This document shows, one piece after another, positions 24,423 through 33,512 of a DNA stretch of 64,000 nucleotides (position 1 is its first letter; each line of letters begins with the position of its first letter). The stretch lies in assembly GCF_003610895.1 (NCBI RefSeq), contig NZ_MCAS01000045.1, forward strand, positions 248,001 to 312,000, written 5' to 3'. The notes below the pieces were generated by a model. It ran no database searches and was not told the origin of the DNA. It worked only from the letters and a program-made list of their open reading frames with translations. A program made the translations under genes and the position numbers. The stretch is from Paraburkholderia fungorum. Its GTDB lineage: Bacteria > Pseudomonadota > Gammaproteobacteria > Burkholderiales > Burkholderiaceae.

Positions 24423-26608
24423 GCGGTCTCGACGGCGTCGGGCGCGGTTTCGGATGGCCACGGCCGCTCGCGGAATTGGCCGCTTTCCTGCGCTACGAAC
24501 TTGCCGCGTTTCCAGGGCGCGGCAACGTGACGATGCGCTGCGTGCTCGGCAGCGCGATCGTGATCGTCGCCTCGATGACCTTGCAGGTGCCCGAGCTGGC
24601 GTTGTCGCTGATGGCGGTGTTCTTCGTGACGCAGGCGAACATCGTGCTGACCCGCGCGATCGCATTGAATCTCGTGATCGGCACGACCTGCGCAATCGGC
24701 GGCACGATCGGCCTTTACGTGCTGACCTTCGACTATCCGCTGCCGCGCATCATCGTCGCGAGTGCGATCTTCTTTTGCAGCACCTATCTGATGCGGGCGG
24801 TGACGAAGTTCGGGCTGGTGTTCTTTCTCGTCTCGCTGATTGTGATCTACGCGCAGACCTTTGCCGATCTGACCGACAACGCGGAAGCGCTGGTGCGTAA
24901 CTGTCTGTGGGTGTGGGCAGCGGTCAACTACGCCGTCGTATTGTCGTTGGTCATCAATACGCTGTTTCTGCCGGCCGAGCCGGAGCAGCAGTTGCGCGCT
25001 GCGATGCAGCTGCAACTCGCGAGAGCCCATGCGCGGCTCGCCGCCGTGATCGACAGCGAAGCGCCGGCCGTGCGCATCGGCCCGCTCGATCTCGAGCGCG
25101 GCGCGCTGTCGTTGCAGAAGTTGCTGCGCTTCTCGACGATGCGTCACCGCTATAGCGCAGAGGGTGCATCGGCAAGGCTCGCCTGTGTCACGGCGGTATC
25201 GCGCATTTTCGAGGCCGCGGCGGTGCTGCCCGACCATGCGGTCGTGCATGACGCCGGGCAGATCGATGCCATTCGTGCGGTGCAGGACGAACTCGTATCG
25301 CTCGACCATGCAATCGGCGACGACGCGCAATGGCTGCGCTGGAGCACATCCGGGCGCGCGCCACTGTCGACCTCGATACCGGCGCTCGCTTCGATTCAGC
25401 GCGCGTTCAACGCGCTCGCTGATGCAATGCGAGGCGCCACCGCGCCACCGGACGATGCAGCCGCCGGCAATGTCGCGACAGACACGACGAACACAACGAA
25501 CACGACAACCGCAGCGAAACCAGCCCCACACTCCGCGCTGCTCGAACCGGACGTTTTCACGAACCCGCGCTACGCGCGCTTTTCGCTGCGCACGCTGCTG
25601 TCGGTGCTCGTCTGCTATGTGTTCTACAACGCGGTGAACTGGCCGGGCATCCACACGATCATGCTGACGTGTCTCGTGATCGCGTTGCCGAGCCTTGGCG
25701 CGTCAAACCGTCATGGCGTGCTGCGGATCAGCGGCGCCCTGGTCGGCAGCGCGCTGGCGCTGTTCATGGTCGCGTTCGTGATTCCGCACCTGGAGAGCGT
25801 GACGGGGCTGCTGCTGATGAGCCTGCCCGTGATCGCGCTGGGCGCCTGGGTGTCGGCGGGTTCCGAGCGGATCAGTTATGCAGGAATCCAGATCATGTTT
25901 ACGTTTGCGCTGGCCTTGCTCGAATCGTTCTCGCCGCCGTCCGATCTGACTGAGATCCGCGACCGGATTGTCGGCATCCTGCTGGGCGTCGGTGTGGCCA
26001 CGTTCTTCCAGATGTCGATGTGGCCGGAAGGCGAGGCCGACACGCTGCGCACGCAATTGGCGTTGCTAGTGCGCAAAATCGCCGCGCTGGCGCGCCTCGA
26101 GGTGCGCGCGGTGCTCAGCGGCCCGCGCGTGACGGATGCACCGGAGGTGGTCGCGACGTGGGCCATGCTCGCGGACTGCCAGACGGTGCTGGCGCGTGTC
26201 GCGCTCGAACCCGACTGGCGTGAGGGCGAGACGGCGCGCATTACGCTGCTGTCGCAGACGGTGCTCGCGCAAAGCCGTGCGCTGCTCGTCGCCATCGAGG
26301 CATTTCACCATGAGGCGATGACCGGCGCGCCGGGCGGCGCGTCGATGGAGCGCACAGCGACGTTTCAGTCGGATGTCGCGGATGCGCTCGAACGATACGC
26401 GTCGCAACTGGCGGCCGAGCCACCCGCCGCGACGACCCCGGCGCCGCTCGACCCGGGCGGACTGCGTGCCGTGCCGCGAGAGGCGGCGGGCGCGGCCAGC
26501 GAACAGGCGCTGGAACAGCATGCGCAGCGGATCGCCGGGGCGCTCGCCGGACTGCCGCGCTGGTTGGCGCTCGAGCGTGGGCCCAGTGAATTCGCAAGTG
26601 CGGGGTGA
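24419..26608 (+). CDS. mdtO: FUSC-family inner-membrane efflux protein (MdtO/AaeB-like)
   Basis: 729 residues. Two clusters of transmembrane helices (about 40-190 and 385-530) are separated by soluble regions, the FUSC/aromatic acid exporter layout also seen in MdtO, AaeB and YccS. The second membrane block carries the RISGALVGSALALFM motif typical of the fusaric acid resistance superfamily. Residues 340-375 form a Thr/Asn/Ala-rich linker. It is translationally coupled to the adaptor upstream and followed 6 bases later by the outer-membrane factor. Likely cargo: aromatic or amphipathic compounds; not provable from sequence. Confidence 0.88.
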   Translation: MSGLDGVGRGFGWPRPLAELAAFLRYELAAFPGRGNVTMRCVLGSAIVIVASMTLQVPELALSLMAVFFVTQANIVLTRAIALNLVIGTTCAIGGTIGLYVLTFDYPLPRIIVASAIFFCSTYLMRAVTKFGLVFFLVSLIVIYAQTFADLTDNAEALVRNCLWVWAAVNYAVVLSLVINTLFLPAEPEQQLRAAMQLQLARAHARLAAVIDSEAPAVRIGPLDLERGALSLQKLLRFSTMRHRYSAEGASARLACVTAVSRIFEAAAVLPDHAVVHDAGQIDAIRAVQDELVSLDHAIGDDAQWLRWSTSGRAPLSTSIPALASIQRAFNALADAMRGATAPPDDAAAGNVATDTTNTTNTTTAAKPAPHSALLEPDVFTNPRYARFSLRTLLSVLVCYVFYNAVNWPGIHTIMLTCLVIALPSLGASNRHGVLRISGALVGSALALFMVAFVIPHLESVTGLLLMSLPVIALGAWVSAGSERISYAGIQIMFTFALALLESFSPPSDLTEIRDRIVGILLGVGVATFFQMSMWPEGEADTLRTQLALLVRKIAALARLEVRAVLSGPRVTDAPEVVATWAMLADCQTVLARVALEPDWREGETARITLLSQTVLAQSRALLVAIEAFHHEAMTGAPGGASMERTATFQSDVADALERYASQLAAEPPAATTPAPLDPGGLRAVPREAAGAASEQALEQHAQRIAGALAGLPRWLALERGPSEFASAG

Positions 26609-26614
26609 TCTGCG

Positions 26615-28144
26615 ATGACACGCTTTGCCCACATCCTGCGCCGCCTGCTGCGCTCGTTGAATCCCCGGCCGGCTGCTCGGCGTGTTGGCCACTGGCTTGC
26701 GTCTCTCGCACTGCCGTTGCTGGCCTCGTGCGCGATCATCCATCACGACAGTCCGCCCGCCGCGATGATTGCGCCGCAACAGATCCGCCTTGCCGACGAC
26801 ATCCATCTCGCGAACGAAGCCTGGCCGTCCGCGCGCTGGTGGGAGCAGTATCGCGATGCGCAACTCAATACGCTCATCAGTCTCGCGCTTGCCCATGCGC
26901 CGACGCTCGCGATCGCACGCGAGCACGTCGCCCAGGCTCATGCGCAGGTCGAACTGATCCGCGCGGGGGCGGGTTTGCAGATGTCCGCGCTTGCCAGTGC
27001 GGATCGCGAGCGAGTTTCGGGGCACGGTTTTCTCAGCGCGTATTCGTCGCACGATCCGGCGATCGGCGCGTATGGGCCGTGGTACTGGAGCGGGCTCGTG
27101 GGGGTCGCCGCGCACTACGACATCGATGTCTGGGGCAAGCAGCGCGACCTCGTGCGCGCGGCGCTCGGCGAGCAGAATGCGCGGCGTGCGGAGGCGGCGC
27201 AGGCCGAGCTTGAATTGTCGGCAGGCGTCGCACAGCTTTACTACAGTATCCAGATTACCTACGCGAGTCTCGATCTGCTGCGGCAACTTCGCGAAGTGCG
27301 TGCTTTCGAACTCGACACGCGATCGGCGCGGCACGAGCGTGGCCTCGAAGCGCTGACGCAAAGCGCCGAAGCGCGCTCGCAGGTACTCGCGATCGACCAG
27401 CAGATCGCGTCGAGCGAGGAGCAGATCGTGCACGCGCGCGAGGCGCTGCGTGCGCTGGCGGGCGTCGGCCCCGACGATCTGCCTGCGATCATGCCGGTGC
27501 CATTGCCTGCGCCGGCAGTTTCGCTGCCCGCAACGCTGTCGTATGAACTGCTCGCGCGGCGCCCCGATCTGCAGGCAATGCGCTGGCTGGTGGAGGCGTC
27601 GTTCGACCGGATCGATGCGGCGAAAGCGGCGTTCTATCCGAGCTTCGACATCACCGCGTTCTTCGGATTCAACGCACTGCGAATGCGCGACCTGTTCTTG
27701 CACTCGAGTCAGCAGATCAACCTCATTCCCGGCCTCACGCTGCCGATTTTCGACGGCGGCCGCCTGAACGCGAACCTGCACGGCGCGCGCACGGCCAGCA
27801 ACACGCTGATCGAACAGTACGACCAGGCGGTGCTCGACGCGGTGCGCGACGTCGCGCAGAACGGCAGCGAGATCGGCGACCTCGACCACCGCGTGCATCT
27901 GCAGCGCGAGCGCATCGACGCGTTGCGCTTCGCGAGCGACAGCGCCGAGGCGAGCTATCAGACCGGCCTCGGCGACAGGACGAGCGCGATGCAGGCGAAG
28001 GCACCCGTCATCGCCGGGAATCTGGAGCTCGTGCAACTGACCGGCGACGAGATCGAGGCGGGCATCGTGCTGACCCGCGCGCTCGGTGGCGGTTATCGCA
28101 GCGACGACCTGCCGGGAGACCCGGCCGGCACGAAAGCGCACTAG
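26615..28144 (+). CDS. mdtP: RND/MFS-type outer membrane efflux factor, NodT family lipoprotein (MdtP-like)
   Basis: 509-residue TolC-like outer-membrane channel. A long basic N-terminal signal ends in the lipobox LASC (Cys39). Two OEP repeats follow (first around ARWWEQYRDAQLNTLISLAL, second around LSYELLARRPDLQAMRWLVEASF), with the family motif RPDLQAA-like present as RPDLQAM. Together with ytcA, mdtN and mdtO it completes an efflux operon spanning both membranes. The MucR-like gene starts 11 bases after its stop. Confidence 0.9.
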   Translation: MTRFAHILRRLLRSLNPRPAARRVGHWLASLALPLLASCAIIHHDSPPAAMIAPQQIRLADDIHLANEAWPSARWWEQYRDAQLNTLISLALAHAPTLAIAREHVAQAHAQVELIRAGAGLQMSALASADRERVSGHGFLSAYSSHDPAIGAYGPWYWSGLVGVAAHYDIDVWGKQRDLVRAALGEQNARRAEAAQAELELSAGVAQLYYSIQITYASLDLLRQLREVRAFELDTRSARHERGLEALTQSAEARSQVLAIDQQIASSEEQIVHAREALRALAGVGPDDLPAIMPVPLPAPAVSLPATLSYELLARRPDLQAMRWLVEASFDRIDAAKAAFYPSFDITAFFGFNALRMRDLFLHSSQQINLIPGLTLPIFDGGRLNANLHGARTASNTLIEQYDQAVLDAVRDVAQNGSEIGDLDHRVHLQRERIDALRFASDSAEASYQTGLGDRTSAMQAKAPVIAGNLELVQLTGDEIEAGIVLTRALGGGYRSDDLPGDPAGTKAH

Positions 28145-28155
28145 AGAGGCCGGAC

Positions 28156-28566
28156 GTGAGGAATGACATTGATCTGATCGAGCTCACCGCCGAAATCGTG
28201 GCGAGCTTCGTGTCGTGCAATCCGTTGCCGCCGGCCGATCTGCCGGGGTTCATCTCGAGCACCTACGCAGCGCTCGCCGCATTGCGCACGGCCTCGGCAC
28301 CGGCCGCGCAGCAACGGGCCGCGGTGCCGATCGAGGAATCGGTGCATGACGACTACCTCGTGTGTCTCGAAGACGGCCGCAAGCTGAAGTCGCTCAAGTA
28401 CCACCTGCAGCACTGCTTTGCGATGACCCCCGCCGAATACCGCGCGAAGTGGGGCTTGCCCGCCGACTACCCGATGGTCGCACCGGCTTATTCCGCGCTG
28501 CGCTCGTCGATTGCAAGGCTCCATCCCACGGGCGCAATCAAGCCGCGTCGCGGCGACCTGAGATGA
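28156..28566 (+). CDS. Ros/MucR-family transcriptional regulator with variant zinc site
   Basis: 136-residue DNA-binding protein of the Ros/MucR family. The N-terminal helical region (about 1-45) is the oligomerisation part; the C-terminal region holds the prokaryotic zinc-finger-like domain and the signature MTPAEYRAKWGLPADYPMVAP. The first zinc pair is Cys70 and Asp73 (CLED) instead of Cys-Cys, followed by His83 and then His86/Cys87. Family members without the classical CxxC are known to fold, so function is still likely. The GTG start lies 11 bases after mdtP, so it may be cotranscribed with the pump. Confidence 0.85.
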   Translation: MRNDIDLIELTAEIVASFVSCNPLPPADLPGFISSTYAALAALRTASAPAAQQRAAVPIEESVHDDYLVCLEDGRKLKSLKYHLQHCFAMTPAEYRAKWGLPADYPMVAPAYSALRSSIARLHPTGAIKPRRGDLR

Positions 28567-28607
28567 CCCGACGAACGAGGAACGAGGGACGCCGCATCCG
28601 TCGCACT

Positions 28608-28620
28608 CCCCCGAAGGGGG
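28608..28620. repeat. Short inverted repeat CCCCC-GAA-GGGGG
   Basis: A 5-bp G/C palindrome with a 3-base loop in the gap between the MucR-like and AraC genes. No T-run follows, so it is not a standard terminator. Related CCCC-N5-GGGG palindromes occur at 34888 and 44521, but this copy lacks their flanking sequence. Confidence 0.4.
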
Positions 28621-28731
28621 GATGTTGCGCCGCCGCCGGACTGCGCAAGATCAGGAACTGTCGAGACCCGGCGAGGACGCCGGCCGGCTTTCGTCGCGGG
28701 CGCATCGCCTGCATCGACAGGAGAGGCGTAC

Positions 28732-29700
28732 ATGATCACGAGGACATCGAATGTGGCGCGCGGCAGCAAGGCGGGTTGTGCCACCGGCAGCGGGGCCGCC
28801 GCCCATCCGGTCGTGCTGGTCGAGGAAGACTGGCGTTGCCCGCCGCCATCCGTGGCCGGCAGCGTCGCCGGCGAACGGATCGCTGTGGCGCGCTGGGCCC
28901 AGGAGCCCGGCGACGGACGGGAGGTGTCGAGCCGCCGCGACGACCGGTTCTGCATTGTCGGCATCAGTCTGACGCCCGCCACAGTGCGCCTCCAGCACGG
29001 CAGCAACGTGATCTGGGACGGCCCCGTGATGCCGGGCTCGATCCAGATCACGGCGCCTGGCGAAAGCGTCAGTGCGTCGTATTCGACGTCGTGCCGCGTC
29101 ATGCATCTGTTCATCGAGCCGGATCTGCTGTCGAGGCGCTACGAGGAGGCCGAGGGTGCGCTGCGGGAGCCGCTCGGGGCCATCGCGAACCCGCGCGTCT
29201 TCCGCGACGTCGCGGTCGAGCGGCTCGCAACCGCGCTCGAGGAGGTCAATCCGGTTGCCGACGCCTCAGGCAGGCTGTTCGCGGACAGCGTGTGCGACGC
29301 GATTGTCGCGCGCCTGCTCACGCGCGCGGCCGAGCGCGCACCGCGTACCGAGCGGCAAGCGGCGCCGCTGCCGGCGTGGCGTCTGCGGCGCGCGCTCGAT
29401 TTCATCGAAACGAATCTCGCGCAGCCGATCGGACTTGCCGATGTTGCCGCCAGCACGGGCTTGACCCGCATGCATTTCGCCGCGCAATTCCGTTCGACGA
29501 CCGGCTATTCGCCGCACGCGTACCTGCTGCGGCGCAGGATCGAACACGCCCAGGTGCTGCTGCGTTCGTCGACGCTCAGCGTGCTCGACGTCGCGCTCAG
29601 TTGTGGCTTTGGCTCGCACGCGCATTTCACGACCGTCTTTGGGCGGATGGTCGGCGAGTCGCCTAACAGCTGGCGCACCCGCATGCTGCAGGGTAAGTGA
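28732..29700 (+). CDS. AraC-family transcriptional regulator
   Basis: 322 residues. The C-terminal ~110 residues form the two-HTH AraC domain: LRRALDFIETNLAQPIGL, then LADVAASTGLTRMHFAAQFRS as the first recognition unit, and VLDVALSCGFGSHAHFTTVFGRMVGESPNSWR as the second, in outline. The N-terminal part is a non-cupin-looking sensing domain of unknown ligand. GGAGAGG at 28720 supports the ATG at 28732. It lies downstream of the efflux operon on the same strand and is a candidate regulator of it, but no binding site could be identified. Confidence 0.9.
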   Translation: MITRTSNVARGSKAGCATGSGAAAHPVVLVEEDWRCPPPSVAGSVAGERIAVARWAQEPGDGREVSSRRDDRFCIVGISLTPATVRLQHGSNVIWDGPVMPGSIQITAPGESVSASYSTSCRVMHLFIEPDLLSRRYEEAEGALREPLGAIANPRVFRDVAVERLATALEEVNPVADASGRLFADSVCDAIVARLLTRAAERAPRTERQAAPLPAWRLRRALDFIETNLAQPIGLADVAASTGLTRMHFAAQFRSTTGYSPHAYLLRRRIEHAQVLLRSSTLSVLDVALSCGFGSHAHFTTVFGRMVGESPNSWRTRMLQGK

Positions 29701-29868
29701 GTCGTCCTTTCGATTGAGCGCGCGCGACATGTCCTCATTACCGCTGTTTGGCGGTCTCCCGCTCGCCGGAGTAAACTCGCCGGGGTTGCTCCGTGACACC
29801 GCATCGATGCATGCGTGTGAATAAGAGGAGTGGGGAAGGTAGTTCGAGTGGCGTCGGGGAAATCGGGA

Positions 29869-30768
29869 ATGCGTCTGTCCAAGCTTGATCTGAATCTCTT
29901 CGTGGTCTTCGAAGCCGTCTACAGAACGCGAAATCTGACGCGCGCAGCGGAGCTGCTGTTCATCACTCAGCCTGCTGTCAGCAATGCGCTGGCGCGGATG
30001 CGCAAGGCATTCGACGATCAGCTTTTTGTCAGCACGTCGGCCGGCATGATACCGACGCCTGTTTCGGAAAACATGATCGGCCAGGTTCGTGAGGCGCTGC
30101 AACTGCTTGACTCGAGCACTCACGCCGGAGAGCGCTTCGATCCCGCGTCGTCTGAACGAACCTTCCGCCTCAGCATGACCGACCTCACGGAGGCACTCCT
30201 GCTGCCCGCGCTGGAGGAGGTGCTGCAGCAACTGGCGCCCGGCATCCGTATCGAAAGCTACTTCACGACGCGCAGAGAGGTTCCGGAAGCGCTAGCTAGC
30301 GGGGCGGTCAATCTGGCGATCGACGCGCCGCTGATCGACGATCCTTACCTCGAGCAGGAGCCCTTGGGCCGCGACCGTTATGCCTGCATGCTGCGCCACG
30401 ATCATCCGTTCAAACGCAGGAAGCTGACGATCGACGACTACCTCAAGTTCGGTCATATACACGTATCGAGCCGCCCGCAGGGGTCGGGCCTCGTCGACGC
30501 GGAACTGAACAGGCTGGGCCTCAGGCGATCGATTCAGACGCGGGTTCAACACTATCTGGTCGCCCCCTTGATCGCGATGCGGACCGATCTGGTGCTGACG
30601 GCTCCGCTCGTGCTTCTTCAGCGATATGACGCGCGCATCCTCACGTTGCCGTTCGATCTTCCGGATCTTCAGTCGCATTGCTACTGGCATCGGAGCGTGA
30701 CCGGGGACCCGGCTCATCGCTGGCTGCGCGAGCAGATTGCCCGCCTCATGCGCGAAATGAACCAGTAA
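29869..30768 (+). CDS. LysR-family transcriptional regulator (NodD/NahR-like group)
   Basis: 299 residues from the ATG at 29869. The N-terminus LSKLDLNLFVVFEAVYRTRN and RAAELLFITQPAVSNALAR is the HTH of the NodD/NahR/LinR-like group, and a LysR substrate-binding domain follows (about 90-295). A GTG at 29830 would add 13 residues; neither start has an ideal Shine-Dalgarno. It is upstream of and on the same strand as the acyl-CoA cluster beginning at 30899, and could control it or the AraC-side genes. No inducer can be inferred. Confidence 0.88.
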   Translation: MRLSKLDLNLFVVFEAVYRTRNLTRAAELLFITQPAVSNALARMRKAFDDQLFVSTSAGMIPTPVSENMIGQVREALQLLDSSTHAGERFDPASSERTFRLSMTDLTEALLLPALEEVLQQLAPGIRIESYFTTRREVPEALASGAVNLAIDAPLIDDPYLEQEPLGRDRYACMLRHDHPFKRRKLTIDDYLKFGHIHVSSRPQGSGLVDAELNRLGLRRSIQTRVQHYLVAPLIAMRTDLVLTAPLVLLQRYDARILTLPFDLPDLQSHCYWHRSVTGDPAHRWLREQIARLMREMNQ

Positions 30769-30898
30769 TCGGCGACGATGGGGCGCACGGGCCGCCATGC
30801 CAGGTGTCACGAAAACTTATTGCGATCTATCACAATAATCAATTTCCTGAATACTTCGGCGCTCGGTATTCTGCTAGCCATGTTGAAGCGAGGCTGGC

Positions 30899-31585
30899 AT
30901 GGCAGAACTCTATCTTGTACGGCATGGCCAGGCGTCTTTCGGCGCCGAAAACTATGACGAGCTATCTCCCTGCGGTCGTACCCAATCGCTTTGGCTCGGC
31001 GAGTACTTCGCGCAGGCGAATCTGCGATTCGATCGCATTGTCATGGGCACGATGCAGCGGCATCGGCAAACCGCCGACGGAATTCTGGCTGCGCTGGGTG
31101 ACCCGCAAGTCGAGATCGCGCAAAACGCGGGTCTGAACGAATACGACTTCCAGGCCCTGTTCGCCGCCCTCGGCTACGAGCGCTTGCCCGCGGGTTTGTC
31201 TGCGGATATGTCGGCCACGAGTTCAAAGAAAGACTTCTACAAAGGGCTCAGACACGTGCTGCAGCTTTGGGCCGACGATCGTCTGCCGGGCCGTGTGCCG
31301 GAGACATGGCGCCAATTCCAGGAGCGTGTCCAACGTGCGCGTACCGACATCCAGCGGGCTGGCGGTGGGCGCGTTCTGGTGGTGAGTTCGGGTGGCCCGA
31401 TCGCGGTGATCGCCCAGCAGGTTCTGCAGGCGCCCGCGGCCACGGCGATTGCATTGAACCTGCAGATCCGCAACAGCAGCGTTTGCCAATACGTCTTTAA
31501 CCACGACGCGATGTCGCTGGTCAGCTTCAATTCAGTGCCTCACCTCGAACATGCCGGGAGGCGTGAATTTGTCACCTACGGCTGA
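30899..31585 (+). CDS. Histidine phosphatase superfamily protein
   Basis: 228 residues of the phosphoglycerate mutase-like branch 1 histidine phosphatases. The catalytic RHG motif is LVRHGQASF with the phospho-accepting His9; the second Arg lies in MQRHRQTADG and the second catalytic His-type region in VVSSGGPIAVIA, where the usual His is replaced by Gly-Gly. This variant occurs in some family members whose activity is uncertain. It heads a same-strand series with an APH-type kinase, SDR and acyl-CoA dehydrogenase, so a phospho-intermediate of that pathway is a possible substrate. Confidence 0.85.
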   Translation: MAELYLVRHGQASFGAENYDELSPCGRTQSLWLGEYFAQANLRFDRIVMGTMQRHRQTADGILAALGDPQVEIAQNAGLNEYDFQALFAALGYERLPAGLSADMSATSSKKDFYKGLRHVLQLWADDRLPGRVPETWRQFQERVQRARTDIQRAGGGRVLVVSSGGPIAVIAQQVLQAPAATAIALNLQIRNSSVCQYVFNHDAMSLVSFNSVPHLEHAGRREFVTYG

Positions 31586-31609
31586 TCTTCAACGGTATTC
31601 CCTCTACAG

Positions 31610-32635
31610 ATGAACCACCCCCACGCTCACTCTCAATTCGACATCGAAGGCCTCTCAGGCTATCTGACGGCGCACGTACCCGGCTTTCAAGGACCGTTGT
31701 CCGTCGAAAAATTTCCCGACGGACAGTCCAATCCGACGTTTCTTCTGCATGCGCAAAGCGGTCGCTACGTGCTGAGGCGTCAACCTCCCGGCGTGCTGCT
31801 CAAGTCCGCCCATGCCGTTGATCGTGAGTTTCGCGTGCTGTCGGCGCTGGGACGAACCCCGGTCCCTGTCGCGCGTGCATGGCATCTTTGCGAGGACCGT
31901 GACGTCATCGGCAGCCTGTTTTACGTAATGAGCTACGAAGACGGGCGAATCTTCTGGAATCCGGCGCTGCCGGAAGTACCCGTCGCGGAACGTGGCGCGA
32001 TCTACGACGCCCTGATCCGCACGATGGCGGCGCTTCACGACGTGGATATCGACGAAGCCGGCTTGTCGGACTACGGCCGCCCGGGCAACTATTTCGCACG
32101 TCAAATCGACATCTGGACCAAACAATATCGGGCCGCGCAGACCGATGTGCTGGAAGCGATGGAGTCGCTGATCGAATGGCTGCCTGCTCACTGCCCGGTG
32201 GAAACCGGCAAGCCTTCGCTCGTGCACGGCGACTTTCGTATCGATAACCTCATTTTCCAGCGTGAGGCGCCGCAAGTTCGCGCGATTCTCGATTGGGAAC
32301 TCTCCACGCTCGGTGATCCGCTCGCCGACATCGCGTACTTCTGCATGTGTTTGCGGCTGCCGCCAGGCAGCCATATCGCGGGACTCGCAGGCATGGATCG
32401 AGCGGCATTGGGCGTGCCCGACGAGGCGTCGATTGTCGAGCGGTATTGCGGGCTGCGGGGCATTGCCGCGATCGAGAACTGGAACTTCTATCTCGCGTTC
32501 TGCTTTTTCCGGCTCGCCGCTATCGCACAGGGCGTGAAGAAGCGGGCCTTGGGCGGTAACGCCTCGAATGAAAAGGCGCGCCAGGTGGGCGATATGACTG
32601 GGGCGCTTGCCAGAATGGGCACCGACCTGATCTGA
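31610..32635 (+). CDS. APH/ACAD10-11-type phosphotransferase (kinase fold)
   Basis: 341 residues with the aminoglycoside phosphotransferase fold. The N-lobe begins IEGLSGYLTAHVPGF; the catalytic loop is VHGDFRIDN (His206, Asp208, Asn213) and the metal-binding motif is LDWELSTLGDP (Asp228). This is the subgroup paired with acyl-CoA dehydrogenases, fused to them in eukaryotic ACAD10/11, and related to LvaA of levulinate catabolism, where it phosphorylates a 4-hydroxyacyl-CoA. An acyl-CoA dehydrogenase gene two positions downstream fits that scheme. No clear Shine-Dalgarno precedes the ATG, only 24 bases after the phosphatase stop. Confidence 0.88.
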   Translation: MNHPHAHSQFDIEGLSGYLTAHVPGFQGPLSVEKFPDGQSNPTFLLHAQSGRYVLRRQPPGVLLKSAHAVDREFRVLSALGRTPVPVARAWHLCEDRDVIGSLFYVMSYEDGRIFWNPALPEVPVAERGAIYDALIRTMAALHDVDIDEAGLSDYGRPGNYFARQIDIWTKQYRAAQTDVLEAMESLIEWLPAHCPVETGKPSLVHGDFRIDNLIFQREAPQVRAILDWELSTLGDPLADIAYFCMCLRLPPGSHIAGLAGMDRAALGVPDEASIVERYCGLRGIAAIENWNFYLAFCFFRLAAIAQGVKKRALGGNASNEKARQVGDMTGALARMGTDLI

Positions 32636-32679
32636 AGATACAGACGTAAAACCGGAACACAGACATAGGAATACTGATT

Positions 32680-33444
32680 GTGACGACCAATTTGTTTGAT
32701 CTGAAAGAGAAGATTGCACTGGTAACGGGGGCGAGCCGCGGCATTGGTGAAGAGATTGCCAAACTGCTCGCCGAACAGGGGGCGCATGTGATCGTGTCGA
32801 GCCGCAAGCAGGACGATTGCGAATCGGTGGCACGCGAGATCAGGGAAGCCGGCGGGAGTGCCGAAGCACACCCGTGCCATGTCGGGCGTATCGAGGACAT
32901 TCTCGCGATCTTCCAGCACATTCGCGCACGGCATGGCCGTCTGGACATTCTCGTCAACAACGCGGCGACCAACCCGTACTTTGGCCACATTCTCGACACC
33001 GATCTGACGTCCTTCGAGAAGACGGTGGAAGTCAACCTGCGCGGTTACTTCTTCATGTCCGTGGAGGCGGGCAAGCTGATGCGGGAGCACGGTGGCGGTG
33101 CGATCGTCAACACGGCTTCGGTCAATGCCTTGCAGCCTGGCGACAAGCAGGGCATCTACTCGATCACCAAAGCCGCCATTGTCAACATGACACGGGCATT
33201 CGCGAAGGAGTGCGGGCCATTGGGGATTCGGGTGAATGCGCTGCTCCCCGGATTGACCAAAACCCGCTTTGCGGGGGCGCTTTTCGCCGATCAGGCTACG
33301 TACGAAACATGGCTGTCGCAGATTCCGCTGCGGCGCCACGCGGAGCCTCGCGAGATGGCGGGTACCGTGCTTTATCTGGTGTCCGACGCGGCCAGCTATA
33401 CCAATGGAGAGTGTGTCGTCGTCGACGGTGGACTGACCATCTAG
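32680..33444 (+). CDS. Short-chain dehydrogenase/reductase
   Basis: 254-residue classical SDR. The NAD(P) loop is TGASRGIGEE near residue 15-24, NNAATN marks the core, the catalytic Ser is in NTASVNAL and the active-site pair is YSITK. The C-terminal VVDGGLTI is typical of 3-oxoacyl/3-hydroxyacyl-type SDRs. The start is a GTG at 32680 with AGGA upstream. It sits between the kinase and an acyl-CoA dehydrogenase gene; oxidation or reduction of a hydroxyacyl intermediate is the likely job, though the substrate is not readable. Confidence 0.9.
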   Translation: MTTNLFDLKEKIALVTGASRGIGEEIAKLLAEQGAHVIVSSRKQDDCESVAREIREAGGSAEAHPCHVGRIEDILAIFQHIRARHGRLDILVNNAATNPYFGHILDTDLTSFEKTVEVNLRGYFFMSVEAGKLMREHGGGAIVNTASVNALQPGDKQGIYSITKAAIVNMTRAFAKECGPLGIRVNALLPGLTKTRFAGALFADQATYETWLSQIPLRRHAEPREMAGTVLYLVSDAASYTNGECVVVDGGLTI

Positions 33445-33512
33445 TCAAAGGGCCGACGCCTGGTACAGATCAAGGCGTCGGCGGCATCAATCACGATTGT
33501 GGAGGAGTAGAA

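Noticed and set aside
28362..29666. 434-codon frame overlapping the MucR-like and AraC genes
   Set aside because: Out of frame with two well-supported genes, Arg-rich and without any domain.
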